From assembly GCA_028103285.1 (NCBI GenBank), contig JAOHNF010000005.1:1-45669 (forward strand): a stretch of DNA of 45,669 nt, given 5' to 3'. Origin of the DNA: Candidatus Pelagibacter sp. Its GTDB lineage: Bacteria > Pseudomonadota > Alphaproteobacteria > Pelagibacterales > Pelagibacteraceae. The notes under the pieces were generated by a model. It worked only from the letters and a program-made list of their open reading frames with translations. It was not told where the DNA came from and did not search any database. A program made the position numbers and the translations under genes. Of this stretch, positions 35,879 to 45,669 are shown in pieces. Positions within the stretch are counted from its first letter, which is position 1, and each line of letters opens with the position of its first letter.

Positions 35879-36480
35879 GTGTAAAAAAAGTTCACCATGA
35901 CCAACCTGAAGAGTTTAAATTTTCTAATGAAAATTTAAAGCAAGCTGAGGAAATTTTAAAAAGGTATCCTAAAAAAAATAAAAAAAGTGCTGTAATGCCT
36001 CTTTTATATCTGGCTCAAAAACAAAATGAAAATTGGATACCCTTAGCTGCAATGAAGTACATAGCCAATTATTTATCTATGCCTTATATTTCTGTTTATG
36101 AAGTAGCTACTTTTTATACAATGTATAATCTCACACCGGTTGGAAAATATTTTATCCAAGTTTGTACAACAACACCTTGCTTAATAAGAGGAGCAGATAA
36201 AATTGTAAAATTATGTAAACAAAAAATTTCACAGAATGAAAATGAAATTTCAAAAAAAGGAAATTGCTCATGGATGGAAGTAGAGTGTTTAGGAGCCTGT
36301 GTTAGCGCCCCTATGCTTCAAATAAATGATAATTATTATGAAGATCTTGATGAAAAAAGTACAAAAGAAATATTGGAGTCTTTAATTAATAACAAGCCAT
36401 TAAAACCAGGCTCTTATAGAGGTAGAAAAAATACTGCACCAGAAAAATCTATTAGAACGAATGGAGAAAAGCATGCTTAA
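35875..36480 (+). CDS. nuoE: NADH-quinone oxidoreductase subunit E
   Basis: 24 kDa homologue with a thioredoxin-like fold and the 2Fe-2S cluster N1a. The ligands are C97, C102, C138 and C142 (CTTTPC and CLGAC). The 201 aa protein has a helical N-terminal part and a charged C-terminal tail (about 178-201) with [10 protein letters not shown], similar to other alphaproteobacterial NuoE. It ends inside the start region of nuoF. Confidence 0.96.
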   Translation: MSVKKVHHDQPEEFKFSNENLKQAEEILKRYPKKNKKSAVMPLLYLAQKQNENWIPLAAMKYIANYLSMPYISVYEVATFYTMYNLTPVGKYFIQVCTTTPCLIRGADKIVKLCKQKISQNENEISKKGNCSWMEVECLGACVSAPMLQINDNYYEDLDEKSTKEILESLINNKPLKPGSYRGRKNTAPEKSIRTNGEKHA

Positions 36481-37804
36481 AAAAGAGGATAAAATATTTA
36501 AAAATCTCTATAATGAATTAGGTTGGGAGATAGATAAATCGATCCTAAGAGATGATTGGAAAAATACTAAAGATTTAATTTCTAAAGGTCGTGAATGGAT
36601 AATTAATGAAATAAAAATTTCTGAACTTAGAGGAAGAGGAGGGGCAGGTTTTTCAACTGGTCTTAAATGGTCATTTGCTCCAAAAGAGGTAGGATCTAGA
36701 CCACATTATTTAGTTATTAACGCTGACGAGTCCGAGCCAGGAACTTGTAAAGATAGAGATATTTTAAGATTTGAACCTCAAAAATTAATAGAAGGATGTT
36801 TGATCGCCGGTTACGCAGTTCAAGCTCATGTTTGTTATATTTATATTAGAGGTGAATATTTTAACGAGGGTAAAAAATTACAAGAAGCAATTGAGCAAGC
36901 TTATGCAAAAAAATATCTTGGTAAAAATGCTTGCGGTTCTGGTTGGGATTTTGATATTCACATACACTATGGAGCAGGTGCTTATATTTGTGGAGAAGAA
37001 ACAGCTTTACTAGAAAGTATTGAGGGAAATAAAGGTCAACCAAGATTAAAACCTCCTTTCCCAGCATTAGTCGGCTTGTATGGATGTCCAACTATAGTTA
37101 ATAACGTTGAAACTATAGCTGTAGTTCCAACAATTTTGAGAAGAGGTGGCAAATGGTTTTCTTCAATTGGCAAACCTAAAAATACAGGAACTAAAATATT
37201 TTGTATCTCTGGCAATGTTAATACACCCTGTAATGTTGAAGAAGAGATGGGTATTCCACTGAAAGACTTAATTGAAAAACATGCTGGAGGCGTTATTGGA
37301 GGGTGGGATAATCTTCAAGCAGTTATTCCAGGTGGTTCTTCGATGCCTTTATTGCCAAAAAAAATATGTGACTCGATCACGATGGATTTTGACACTCTGA
37401 TTGAAAATAAAAGTGGATTAGGTACAGCAGGGATTGTGGTTATAAATAAAGACCAAGATATTGTTGCGTGCATGGCTAGAATAGCAAGATTTTATAAACA
37501 CGAAAGCTGTGGTCAATGTACACCATGCCGTGAAGGATCTGGATGGATGTGGAGAATTTTAGATAGAATAGTAAAAAGAAAAGCAACTTATAGTGATGTA
37601 GATTTATTGTCAGATGTTACAAAACAAATTGAAGGTCATACTATTTGCGCTTTTGGTGAGGGGTCAGCTTGGCCAGTTCAAGGTTTATTAAGACATTTTA
37701 GAAAAGAAGTTGACAGTCGATGTAGAGATGAGCCCATAATAAAGAAAAAATTAAATAATCCTTATTTAGTTGATCAACATTTGTTGGATAATAAAAATGC
37801 CTAA
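36473..37804 (+). CDS. nuoF: NADH-quinone oxidoreductase subunit F
   Basis: 51 kDa homologue that binds NADH, FMN and cluster N3. I choose the ATG at 36473 because GGAGAA lies 5-10 bases upstream; the in-frame ATG at 36461 would add four residues and lacks a ribosome site. The 443 aa protein has the NADH/FMN motif [47 protein letters not shown] and the 4Fe-4S motif [12 protein letters not shown] with a distal Cys in HTICAFG. It overlaps both nuoE and nuoG by 8 bases. Confidence 0.96.
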   Translation: MLKKEDKIFKNLYNELGWEIDKSILRDDWKNTKDLISKGREWIINEIKISELRGRGGAGFSTGLKWSFAPKEVGSRPHYLVINADESEPGTCKDRDILRFEPQKLIEGCLIAGYAVQAHVCYIYIRGEYFNEGKKLQEAIEQAYAKKYLGKNACGSGWDFDIHIHYGAGAYICGEETALLESIEGNKGQPRLKPPFPALVGLYGCPTIVNNVETIAVVPTILRRGGKWFSSIGKPKNTGTKIFCISGNVNTPCNVEEEMGIPLKDLIEKHAGGVIGGWDNLQAVIPGGSSMPLLPKKICDSITMDFDTLIENKSGLGTAGIVVINKDQDIVACMARIARFYKHESCGQCTPCREGSGWMWRILDRIVKRKATYSDVDLLSDVTKQIEGHTICAFGEGSAWPVQGLLRHFRKEVDSRCRDEPIIKKKLNNPYLVDQHLLDNKNA

Positions 37805-39851
37805 AATAAAAATAAATGGAAAAGAAATAGAGTTTGAAAAAGGAATGACAGTTTTACAAGCTTGTGAACTTGCAGACGTTGAAATACCCAGATTTTGTTA
37901 TCATGAAAAACTTTCCATAGCTGGAAACTGTAGAATGTGTTTGGTAGAAATGGAAAGATCTCCTAAACCTATTGCATCTTGCGCAATGCCAGCAACAGAA
38001 GGAATGAATATTAAAACAAATACACCACTAGTAGAAAAAGCGAGAAAAGGTGTTATGGAATTTTTACTAGCTAACCACCCATTAGACTGTCCAGTTTGTG
38101 ATCAGGGTGGTGAATGTGATTTACAAGATCAATCATTATATTATGGAGTAGATAAATCTAGATTTTTAGAAAATAAAAGAGATGTAAAGGAAAAATATAT
38201 GGGTCCTTTGATTAAAACCCAAATGACTAGATGCATCCATTGCACAAGATGTATTCGATTTGCTACTGAAGTTGCTGGTGTGCCCGAAATTGGAGCCATA
38301 GGTCGAGGTGAAAATATGGAAATCACTACCTATTTGGAAAAATCGATGGCGTCAGAGTTATCAGCTAACGTAATCGATTTGTGTCCTGTCGGAGCATTGA
38401 CATCAAAACCTTACGCTTTTGAAGCAAGGCCATGGGAATTAAAAAAAACAGAGAGTGTGGATGTAATGGATGCTGTAGGTTCAAATATAAGAGTTGATAC
38501 ATATAATTGGGAAGTAAAAAGAATATTACCAAGACTCAACAACGAGATTAATGAAGAATGGATTTCTGATAAAACAAGATATTCTTGTGATGGGCTTTTA
38601 AAACAAAGACTAGACGTTCCATATATAAAAAAAGAAAATAAATTACAAAAATCGAATTGGGATGAGGTAATTAAACTTTTAGTAGACAAAATACAATCAG
38701 TTCAACCTGAGGAAATAGCAGGGCATATTGGAGATACAATTAATATGGAAAATGCTTTAGCTTTTAAAAAATTATTTAAGATTTTAAAAAGTAATAATTT
38801 AGAGTTTAGAGAAAAAAAAATTTATATTAACCCAGCAGAAAAAATAAATTACATTTTTAATTCTTCAATAACTGGTATTGAGGAATCAGATTTAATATTA
38901 TTAATAGGCACAAATCCAAGACATGAAGCAACAATTTTAAATGCGAGAATAAGAAAAACATTTGCTCAAAAAAATGTTCCTATTTTTTCAATAGGTAATC
39001 CTGGAAATTTAACTTATGATTACGAGGTCATTGGAAATAAAACTGACGATATTAAGAAAATAATTAATAAAGAACACAATTTTTCTCAAAAATTACTATC
39101 TGCAAAAAAACCGATTATTATAATAGGTGAATCTGCTTTAGAGTTGAAAAGTGGAAAATATATATTTGAAGAATTAAAAAAATTTTTAATTAAAAATAAT
39201 TTTATCAATAAAAATTGGAATGCATTAAATATTTTAATACAAAATGCGTCAACTGTTGGCTTGTTAGATCTTAAAATTTTATCAAATGAAAAAGAAAATG
39301 ATTTTTCATTTTTTGATAAGCTATCTAATAATAAATTTAAATTTTTATATTTACTAGGTTCTGACAATATAAATTTTAAGAAAAATAATGAATTTATTGT
39401 TTATCAAGGCAGTCATGGGGATAGAGGTGCGGAAATAGCTGATGTTGTTCTTCCAAGTGCAACTTACACAGAACAAAATGGTTTATATGAAAATTTAGAA
39501 GGTAGAGTTCAAGAATGTAAAAAAGCCTCTTATCCTATAGGTGAGTCTTTAGAAGATTGGAAAATCTTTAATCGTATTATTAAAAAAATAGGTACAAAGA
39601 ATAACTTAACTAATTTTGAACAATTAAGAAAAGAAGTTTTACAATTAATTCCAAATTTTACTGAGATGAATGAACTTCCCAAACAATCTGAAGTACATGA
39701 TTTAAATATCAAAACAAATTTTGAAAGCGAAGAAGTTCTAATAAAAGATCTTGATTATTATTATACAAATTCTATTTCGCGATCGTCAAAAACAATGAGT
39801 GAATGCAGACAGATAAAAAATGATAATAAAAAAAATGGAACTAATAATTAA
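37797..39851 (+). CDS. nuoG: NADH-quinone oxidoreductase subunit G
   Basis: 75 kDa homologue. The start is the ATG at 37797 ([19 protein letters not shown]); a longer frame to 37770 is rejected because it lies in nuoF. The 684 aa protein has a 2Fe-2S ferredoxin domain (C-x10-C-x2-C plus a distal Cys, about 35-75), the His-type 4Fe-4S motif [16 protein letters not shown] and a [11 protein letters not shown]...DLCPVGAL cluster. The C-terminal molybdopterin-like domain (from about 230) lacks the N7 cysteines, as in mitochondrial-type G subunits. A Lys/Asn-rich divergent region occupies about 330-530. It shares one base with nuoH. Confidence 0.95.
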   Translation: MPKIKINGKEIEFEKGMTVLQACELADVEIPRFCYHEKLSIAGNCRMCLVEMERSPKPIASCAMPATEGMNIKTNTPLVEKARKGVMEFLLANHPLDCPVCDQGGECDLQDQSLYYGVDKSRFLENKRDVKEKYMGPLIKTQMTRCIHCTRCIRFATEVAGVPEIGAIGRGENMEITTYLEKSMASELSANVIDLCPVGALTSKPYAFEARPWELKKTESVDVMDAVGSNIRVDTYNWEVKRILPRLNNEINEEWISDKTRYSCDGLLKQRLDVPYIKKENKLQKSNWDEVIKLLVDKIQSVQPEEIAGHIGDTINMENALAFKKLFKILKSNNLEFREKKIYINPAEKINYIFNSSITGIEESDLILLIGTNPRHEATILNARIRKTFAQKNVPIFSIGNPGNLTYDYEVIGNKTDDIKKIINKEHNFSQKLLSAKKPIIIIGESALELKSGKYIFEELKKFLIKNNFINKNWNALNILIQNASTVGLLDLKILSNEKENDFSFFDKLSNNKFKFLYLLGSDNINFKKNNEFIVYQGSHGDRGAEIADVVLPSATYTEQNGLYENLEGRVQECKKASYPIGESLEDWKIFNRIIKKIGTKNNLTNFEQLRKEVLQLIPNFTEMNELPKQSEVHDLNIKTNFESEEVLIKDLDYYYTNSISRSSKTMSECRQIKNDNKKNGTNN

Positions 39852-40858
39852 TGTTTGAATATATGCAAATTATTGGCCAAGAATTTTACAAAATTTTATT
39901 CGTGTTGCTTCCTGTCTTGGTATCTGTAGCAATGATTGTTTGGTTAGACAGAAGAGTATGGGGAATGGTTCAAAAAAGAAAAGGCCCAAATGTAGTAGGT
40001 CCTTTTGGTTTGCTTCAAACATTAGCAGACGCACTAAAATATATTTTTAAAGAAATAATCATTCCTTCTAGCGCTAATAAAGCAGTTTTTATTTTAGCTC
40101 CAATTGTAACTATGACATTAGCTTTAGTTGCTTGGGCAGTCATTCCTATGAGTGAGGATTTTGTGTTGTCAGATATAAACGTTGGTATACTATACTTATT
40201 TGCTATTTCATCTCTTGGTGTTTATGGAATAATTATGGGTGGATGGGCCTCAAATTCAAAATATCCTTTTTTGGGAGCCATAAGGTCTGCAGCTCAAATG
40301 GTTTCATATGAAGTATCTATTGGAATTATTATAATTAATGTTCTTATTTGCGTAGGCTCATTAAACTTAAAAGACATCGTCTTGGCACAAAAAGAATTAT
40401 GGTATGTAATTCCTCTCTTTCCAATGTTTGTTATTTTTTTTATTTCTGCTCTGGCAGAAACCAATAGACCACCTTTTGATTTACCAGAAGCAGAAGCAGA
40501 ATTAGTTGCCGGGTACCAGACAGAATATTCTGGAATGATGTATGCTATGTTTTGGCTTGGTGAGTATGCAAATATATTATTAATGTGCGCAATTGGTTCT
40601 ATTTTATTCTTAGGGGGCTGGTTACCAATTATTGATATTTACCCAATTAATTTAATTCCGGCACCAATTTGGATGATCGTAAAAATTTTATTTTTATTTT
40701 TATTATTCGCGATTACTAAAGCAATTGTACCAAGGTACAGATATGATCAGTTAATGAGACTGGGTTGGAAAATTTTATTACCTTTTTCTTTAATATATCT
40801 AGTTTTAACAGCAAGTTTTTTATTTTATTTTGATAAATTACCAAAAGGTAATTTCTAA
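39851..40858 (+). CDS. nuoH: NADH-quinone oxidoreductase subunit H
   Basis: Membrane subunit joining the peripheral and membrane arms and forming the quinone channel. The 335 aa protein has about eight helices, with [19 protein letters not shown] in the first loop, [14 protein letters not shown] and the [20 protein letters not shown] loop, with the conserved acidic residues of the E-channel. One-base overlaps with nuoG and nuoI show tight coupling. Confidence 0.97.
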   Translation: MFEYMQIIGQEFYKILFVLLPVLVSVAMIVWLDRRVWGMVQKRKGPNVVGPFGLLQTLADALKYIFKEIIIPSSANKAVFILAPIVTMTLALVAWAVIPMSEDFVLSDINVGILYLFAISSLGVYGIIMGGWASNSKYPFLGAIRSAAQMVSYEVSIGIIIINVLICVGSLNLKDIVLAQKELWYVIPLFPMFVIFFISALAETNRPPFDLPEAEAELVAGYQTEYSGMMYAMFWLGEYANILLMCAIGSILFLGGWLPIIDIYPINLIPAPIWMIVKILFLFLLFAITKAIVPRYRYDQLMRLGWKILLPFSLIYLVLTASFLFYFDKLPKGNF

Positions 40859-41343
40859 TGACTTTAAGTAGAATTTTTAAAACTATTTTTCTTATAGAAT
40901 TTGTTAAAGGTTTTATAATGGCGATTAAAGAAATATTTAGAAAATCTAAAACAATTAATTATCCTTTTGAGAAAGGATCAATAAGTCCTCGTATGAGAGG
41001 TGAGCATGCACTAAGAAGATACTCTAATGGTGAAGAAAGATGTATCGCTTGCAAGCTTTGTGAAGCCGTTTGTCCAGCACAGGCTATTACAATTGAGTCA
41101 GCGGAAAAGGATGATGGAAGTAGAAAAACTACTAGGTATGATATTGATATGTTGAAATGCATTTACTGTGGACTTTGCCAAGAGTCTTGTCCTGTTGATG
41201 CTATTGTCCAAGGACCAAATTTTGAGTTTTCAACGGAAACTAGAGAAGAACTTTATTACAATAAAAAAAAATTATTAGATAATGGAGATAGATGGGAAAC
41301 TGTTTTAGCAAAAAATATTAAACTAGATAAACCTTATAGATAA
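40858..41343 (+). CDS. nuoI: NADH-quinone oxidoreductase subunit I
   Basis: TYKY homologue with two 4Fe-4S clusters, N6a and N6b. Ligands are C62, C65, C68, C72 ([12 protein letters not shown]) and C101, C104, C107, C111 ([12 protein letters not shown]). The 161 aa protein also has the [12 protein letters not shown] segment (44-55). The amphipathic N-terminus contacts the membrane. It is directly followed by nuoJ without a gap. Confidence 0.97.
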   Translation: MTLSRIFKTIFLIEFVKGFIMAIKEIFRKSKTINYPFEKGSISPRMRGEHALRRYSNGEERCIACKLCEAVCPAQAITIESAEKDDGSRKTTRYDIDMLKCIYCGLCQESCPVDAIVQGPNFEFSTETREELYYNKKKLLDNGDRWETVLAKNIKLDKPYR

Positions 41344-41970
41344 ATGTTAGCCCACTCTATTTTCTTTTATTTTTTTTCGATAATAGCAATTTTTTCATCA
41401 CTAATGGTGATTACTTCTAAAAATACTGTTAATTCAGTTTTCTTTTTAATTTTAGATTTTATCTCTGTTGGGTGCCTATTTATTATGATGGGTGCTGAAT
41501 TTTTAGGAATGATTGTTTTAATTGTTTATGTTGGCGCTGTAGCTGTTCTATTTTTATTTGTTGTAATGATGCTTAATGTAGCTGAACAAAAACAATCTTG
41601 GTTTATTGGAAAAAAATCAACCCATATTCCAATTGGATTAATTGTAAGTGTCTTAATTCTTTTAGAATTATTAGTAGTTGTAGGTGGATGGAAATACAAA
41701 GATAAACTTATGTCTAGCAGCACATTAGATGTGTCACATATTACTAATACTCATCAATTAGGTTTAGTAATGTACACAGATTATATTTTATATTTTCAGC
41801 TAGCAGGAGTAATACTTTTATTATCCATGATTGGGGCTATTCTTCTAACTTTTAGACAAAGAAAAGGTGTTAAAAGACAAAGTTATTTCAATCAAATTTC
41901 AAGAAATCCAGCAACTTCAATTGAATTAAAAGAAGTAGAGTCAAACAAAGGAGTTAAAATAGATGATTGA
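41344..41970 (+). CDS. nuoJ: NADH-quinone oxidoreductase subunit J
   Basis: ND6 homologue, 208 aa, five membrane helices (about 3-165) with the family motif [20 protein letters not shown] in helix 3 (50-69). The C-terminus is a polar tail. It overlaps nuoK by 8 bases. Confidence 0.95.
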   Translation: MLAHSIFFYFFSIIAIFSSLMVITSKNTVNSVFFLILDFISVGCLFIMMGAEFLGMIVLIVYVGAVAVLFLFVVMMLNVAEQKQSWFIGKKSTHIPIGLIVSVLILLELLVVVGGWKYKDKLMSSSTLDVSHITNTHQLGLVMYTDYILYFQLAGVILLLSMIGAILLTFRQRKGVKRQSYFNQISRNPATSIELKEVESNKGVKIDD

Positions 41971-42274
41971 TATTGGATTAGGACATTATTTATCATTAGG
42001 AGCTATTATATTTTTTTTAGGAACCGTAGGTATTTTTTTAAATAGAAAAAATGTGATTGTTATTTTAATGTCGATTGAGTTAATTTTACTTGCTGTAAAT
42101 ATTAATCTAATTTCATTTTCAATTTTTTCTGGCAATATAGTTGGCCAAATATTTACAATGTTGATTTTAACTGTAGCTGCTGCTGAGGCAGCAATAGGTT
42201 TAGCAATCATTGTTATTTATTATAGAAATAAAGGCTCCATTAGAGTTGAAGACATACATGGAATGAAAGGATAA
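41963..42274 (+). CDS. nuoK: NADH-quinone oxidoreductase subunit K
   Basis: ND4L homologue, 103 aa, three membrane helices. It has the conserved glutamates in [13 protein letters not shown] (36-48) and [11 protein letters not shown] (71-81), part of the proton path. It overlaps nuoJ by 8 bases and abuts nuoL without a gap. Confidence 0.96.
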   Translation: MIDIGLGHYLSLGAIIFFLGTVGIFLNRKNVIVILMSIELILLAVNINLISFSIFSGNIVGQIFTMLILTVAAAEAAIGLAIIVIYYRNKGSIRVEDIHGMKG

Positions 42275-44182
42275 ATGGAGTACGCTATCATTTTTCTTCC
42301 ATTAGTTGGATCAATTGTCGGATATATAGGAAAATCATTAATAAAATATTTTTCAGAAATGTTAACTAGCTTGTTGGTTAGTATTTCAGCTGTTTTATCT
42401 GTAGTTTTATTTTGGAATGGAATTCAAAATAACACATATGGAAATTATAAAATATTTGAATGGATAAGTTCAGGTAATTTTGTTGCTAATTGGTCAATTA
42501 ATATAGATCCACTTAGTTCAGTAATGCTTGTTGTCGTGACTTTTGTATCTGCATTGGTTCACATTTATTCAATAGGTTACATGAGTAATGATCCACATAA
42601 ACCTAGATTCATGTCCTACCTGTCGCTTTTTACTTTTTCAATGTTGGTTCTTGTTGTGTCAGATAATTTTTTACAATTATTTTTTGGTTGGGAGGGGGTA
42701 GGTCTTTGTTCGTATTTGTTAATTGGATTTTGGTATCAAAAAGAGTCTGCAAATAACGCAGCAATCAAAGCATTTATTGTAAATAGAGTCGGTGATTTTG
42801 GTTTAGCAATTGGTATTTTTCTTATCTTCTTTTATTTTGGAACTATAAATTTTAATGAAGTTTTTGATTTAGCACCTCAATTTATAGAAAAAAATTTAAT
42901 ATTTTTTGGAATTGAAACATCTTTAATTACACTAATTTGTCTATTTTTATTTATTGGAGCCATGGGGAAGTCAGCTCAATTTCTACTTCATACTTGGTTG
43001 CCAGATGCCATGGAAGGCCCGACACCAGTTTCAGCATTAATTCATGCTGCAACAATGGTAACCGCAGGAGTATTTTTAGTTGTAAGGTGTTCACCATTAT
43101 TTGAATATTCTCAAACAGTTTTAAATATAGTTACTATAGTTGGAATGATTACAGCGATTTTTGCTGCTTCAGTTGCTTTAGTTCAAAATGATATAAAAAA
43201 AATAGTAGCTTATTCAACTTGTAGCCAATTAGGCTATATGTTTTTTGCTGCCGGTGTTGGAGCCTATCATGTAGCAATGTTTCATTTATTTACTCATGCA
43301 TTTTTTAAAGCTTTATTATTTTTAGGATCAGGTTCCGTTATTCATGCATTTAAAGATGAACAGGATATTAGAAATATGGGCGGGGTCAGAAAAAAACTTC
43401 CTTATACTTACGTTTTTATGTTGATAGGAACTTTAGCGTTGACCGGGTTTCCTTTTTTGTCAGGCTTTTATTCTAAAGATGCAATAATTGAGTTTGCATA
43501 TTTAAGAAATTCATCTTTAGGTAATTATGCCGCAACCGTTGGAATTTTTACAGCTTTCCTTACTTCAATATATTCCTGGAGATTATTTTTTAAAACTTTC
43601 CACGGCCCTTATAATAATAAAAAAGTTTCAATTAATGACACTCATGAGTCCCCAGTTATAATGTTGGTTCCTTTATTCTTTCTAAGTATTGGTGCGATAT
43701 TGTCAGGATATTTTTTCAAAGAAACTTTTATAGGACATCATAGTAATGATTTTTGGCAAACATCAATATTTTTTCTTAATGAAATAAAACATAATCCAGT
43801 CCCCTCATGGTTTTTATTGTTAACGCCATTTTTGGTAGTAGTTTCTATCCCAATTTCTTTCTATTACTATGTTGCTAATACAAAAATTTTACAAGGATTT
43901 AAAAAAACTAATTTTCCATTATATAATTTTTTACTTAATAAATGGTTTATAGATGAATTATATGAATATCTTTTTATAAAGCCTGCAAAAAAAATAGGAT
44001 CATTTTTTTGGAAGCAAGGTGATCAAGGTATAATCGATAGATTTGGTCCTGATGGTATTTCTAAATTAATAAAAAAACTTTCTGATAAAGCAAGTCTTTT
44101 TCAAACTGGATTTATTTACGACTATGCTTTTGCGATGCTTATAGGTTTGACAATTTTACTAACTTATTTAATTTTAAATTAA
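42275..44182 (+). CDS. nuoL: NADH-quinone oxidoreductase subunit L
   Basis: ND5 homologue, a proton-pumping antiporter-like subunit with about 16 helices and the long lateral C-terminal helix. The 635 aa protein has FGWEGVGLCSYLLIGFW (about 136-152), the FLLHTWLPDAMEGPTPVSAL motif in TM7/8 and KKIVAYSTCSQLGYM with the conserved lysine. nuoM follows after one base. Confidence 0.97.
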   Translation: MEYAIIFLPLVGSIVGYIGKSLIKYFSEMLTSLLVSISAVLSVVLFWNGIQNNTYGNYKIFEWISSGNFVANWSINIDPLSSVMLVVVTFVSALVHIYSIGYMSNDPHKPRFMSYLSLFTFSMLVLVVSDNFLQLFFGWEGVGLCSYLLIGFWYQKESANNAAIKAFIVNRVGDFGLAIGIFLIFFYFGTINFNEVFDLAPQFIEKNLIFFGIETSLITLICLFLFIGAMGKSAQFLLHTWLPDAMEGPTPVSALIHAATMVTAGVFLVVRCSPLFEYSQTVLNIVTIVGMITAIFAASVALVQNDIKKIVAYSTCSQLGYMFFAAGVGAYHVAMFHLFTHAFFKALLFLGSGSVIHAFKDEQDIRNMGGVRKKLPYTYVFMLIGTLALTGFPFLSGFYSKDAIIEFAYLRNSSLGNYAATVGIFTAFLTSIYSWRLFFKTFHGPYNNKKVSINDTHESPVIMLVPLFFLSIGAILSGYFFKETFIGHHSNDFWQTSIFFLNEIKHNPVPSWFLLLTPFLVVVSIPISFYYYVANTKILQGFKKTNFPLYNFLLNKWFIDELYEYLFIKPAKKIGSFFWKQGDQGIIDRFGPDGISKLIKKLSDKASLFQTGFIYDYAFAMLIGLTILLTYLILN

Positions 44183-44183
44183 G

Positions 44184-45669
44184 ATGAATTTCCCAATTTT
44201 ATCAACATTAATATTTTTACCTTTGGTGAGTTCTTTTTTTATTTTTTTATCAAAAGGAAATAAAAATAATAATAGTGCAGTTTATATTTCTCTTTTTAGT
44301 AGTTTAGCTACTTTTACATTATCATTATTCGTCTGGTATTCTCTAGACTCTTCATCAGCAGATTTTCAATTTTTAGAAGAAAAATCTTGGATTAATGAAT
44401 TTATAAAGTTTAAATTAGGCATTGATGGAATTTCAATACTTTTTATAGTTTTAACAGCCTTAATCACTCCTATTAGCATTATTTCTTGCATAAACAGTGT
44501 CAAGGTTAGGTTAAAGGAGTTTTTAATTGCAATTTTAATTTTAGAAACTTTCATGATTGGTGTTTTCTGTTCTTTAGATTTAGTAGTTTTTTATTTATTT
44601 TTTGAAGCGGGACTAATTCCAATGTTTTTAATAATAGGTGTTTGGGGCGGTCCTCGTAGAGTCTATGCATCTTTTAAGTTTTTTCTTTTTACTCTTTTGG
44701 GTTCTGTTTTAATGTTGGTTGCTATTATCGCTATCTATTGGATAACTGGAACTACCGATGTTACAGAAATATATAAAATTCAAATTCCAAAAGAATATCA
44801 GAATTTACTATGGCTTGCTTTTTTTAGTTCTTTTGCTGTGAAGATGCCGATGTGGCCAATTCATACCTGGTTACCAGACGCTCATGTAGAAGCTCCAACA
44901 GCAGGATCAGTAATATTGGCAGCTGTACTTCTAAAAATGGCTGGTTATGGATTTTTAAGATTCTCTTTACCTATGTTCCCAATAGCATCAGAGTATTTTA
45001 CCCCTCTTATTTACTCATTAAGTATTATCGCAATTATTTACACTTCGTTAGTTGCATTAATGCAAGAGGATATGAAAAAACTAATCGCTTACTCATCTGT
45101 AGCGCATATGGGTTTTGTTACGCTGGGAATTTTTACTTTTACTAAACAAGGTATTGAAGGAAGTATTTTTCAGATGATAAGTCATGGATTAATATCAGCT
45201 GCTTTATTTCTTTGTGTAGGTGTGGTTTACGATAGACTACATTCAAGAATGATAAGTACTTACGGTGGATTAGTAAATTATTTGCCAAAATACTCATTTC
45301 TATTTATTCTTTTTGCCTTAGCTGGATTAGGTCTTCCTGGCACATCAGGATTTCTTGGAGAATTTTTAGTTTTAGCTGGAGCTTTTCAAAAAAATTACCT
45401 TGTATCAATGCTAGCAACTTTTGGAGTTATTCTTGGCGCAGCATACATGCTTTGGCTGACTAAAAGAGTTATATTTGGAAATACTAACAATGATGAAATT
45501 AAAAATTTAAAAGATATAAATAATTTAGAAACATTAATGTTACTTACTTTGGGGCTATTAATTATTTTATTTGGTTTTTATCCAGCTCCATTAATTGATA
45601 CTTTAAATGTTTCTGTAGACAACTTAATTAACAATTATGAAATTGCTATACAAAATAAAGGGATAAATT
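44184..45669 (+). CDS. nuoM: NADH-quinone oxidoreductase subunit M, 3' end cut by window edge
   Basis: ND4 homologue, third antiporter-like subunit. The frame starts at an ATG one base after the nuoL stop and runs 495 codons without interruption to the window end, close to the usual length of about 490-510, so only a few residues are missing. Motifs: FFEAGLIPMFLIIGVWG, PIHTWLPDAHVEAPTAGSV, DMKKLIAYSSVAHMGF and GLPGTSGFLGEFL. nuoN is expected next. Confidence 0.95.
   Translation, partial: MNFPILSTLIFLPLVSSFFIFLSKGNKNNNSAVYISLFSSLATFTLSLFVWYSLDSSSADFQFLEEKSWINEFIKFKLGIDGISILFIVLTALITPISIISCINSVKVRLKEFLIAILILETFMIGVFCSLDLVVFYLFFEAGLIPMFLIIGVWGGPRRVYASFKFFLFTLLGSVLMLVAIIAIYWITGTTDVTEIYKIQIPKEYQNLLWLAFFSSFAVKMPMWPIHTWLPDAHVEAPTAGSVILAAVLLKMAGYGFLRFSLPMFPIASEYFTPLIYSLSIIAIIYTSLVALMQEDMKKLIAYSSVAHMGFVTLGIFTFTKQGIEGSIFQMISHGLISAALFLCVGVVYDRLHSRMISTYGGLVNYLPKYSFLFILFALAGLGLPGTSGFLGEFLVLAGAFQKNYLVSMLATFGVILGAAYMLWLTKRVIFGNTNNDEIKNLKDINNLETLMLLTLGLLIILFGFYPAPLIDTLNVSVDNLINNYEIAIQNKGIN

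Noticed and set aside
44852..45145. 97-residue open frame inside the last gene
   Set aside because: It is an out-of-frame shadow of nuoM, whose own frame is uninterrupted with all family motifs.

Overview
The window is a compact stretch of core genome from a very AT-rich, streamlined alphaproteobacterium, most likely of the SAR11 / Pelagibacterales group. The reasons are the low GC content, minimal or negative intergenic spacing, strong A/T codon preference, alphaproteobacterial gene orders (tRNA-Leu-tig-clpP-clpX-lon; tRNA-Val-tRNA-Asp-nuoA-M; iscR-sufBCDS-sufU-sufT-sufA) and Pelagibacter-like protein sequences. No phage, insertion sequence, CRISPR array or rRNA is visible. No gene-free stretch exceeds about 170 bases.

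Layout. 1-2181: a truncated DUF2066-like secreted protein on the minus strand, divergent from purM-purN (purine synthesis). 2178-4035: ndk and pepA on the minus strand. 4177-7095: lptF-lptG and the N-terminal third of lptD (LPS export). At about 7080-7095 lptD breaks off and runs out of frame into the 3' two thirds of prfB (release factor 2), which is followed by an AsmA-like protein. This looks like a deletion or an assembly/amplification chimera. 10091-13159: tyrS, anmK and a small alpha/beta hydrolase. 13234-19410: an IscR-type operator, iscR and a seven-gene SUF iron-sulfur cluster operon. 19407-22889: glnA, an EamA transporter and a WecA/MraY-like polyprenyl-phosphate sugar-phosphate transferase.

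22919-28788: tRNA-Leu(UAG) followed after 8 bases by trigger factor, then clpP, clpX and lon: a protein folding and quality-control block with heat-shock-like promoters in front of clpX and lon. 28791-32778: a variable-looking insert with a GT17 glycosyltransferase, an 850-residue SDR + cupin + sugar C-methyltransferase fusion, and a zinc-ribbon membrane protein. 32877-45669: tRNA-Val and tRNA-Asp, then the respiratory complex I operon nuoA to nuoM. nuoM is open at the window edge.

The genes cover purine supply, outer-membrane biogenesis, Fe-S assembly, proteostasis and NADH oxidation. The SUF operon is the obvious supplier of the many Fe-S clusters in NuoB, E, F, G and I. I found no clearly new defence or mobile system. 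The most notable items are the lptD/prfB junction, the three-domain sugar enzyme, a well-matched IscR box before iscR, and the heat-shock/leaderless promoter arrangement at lon.
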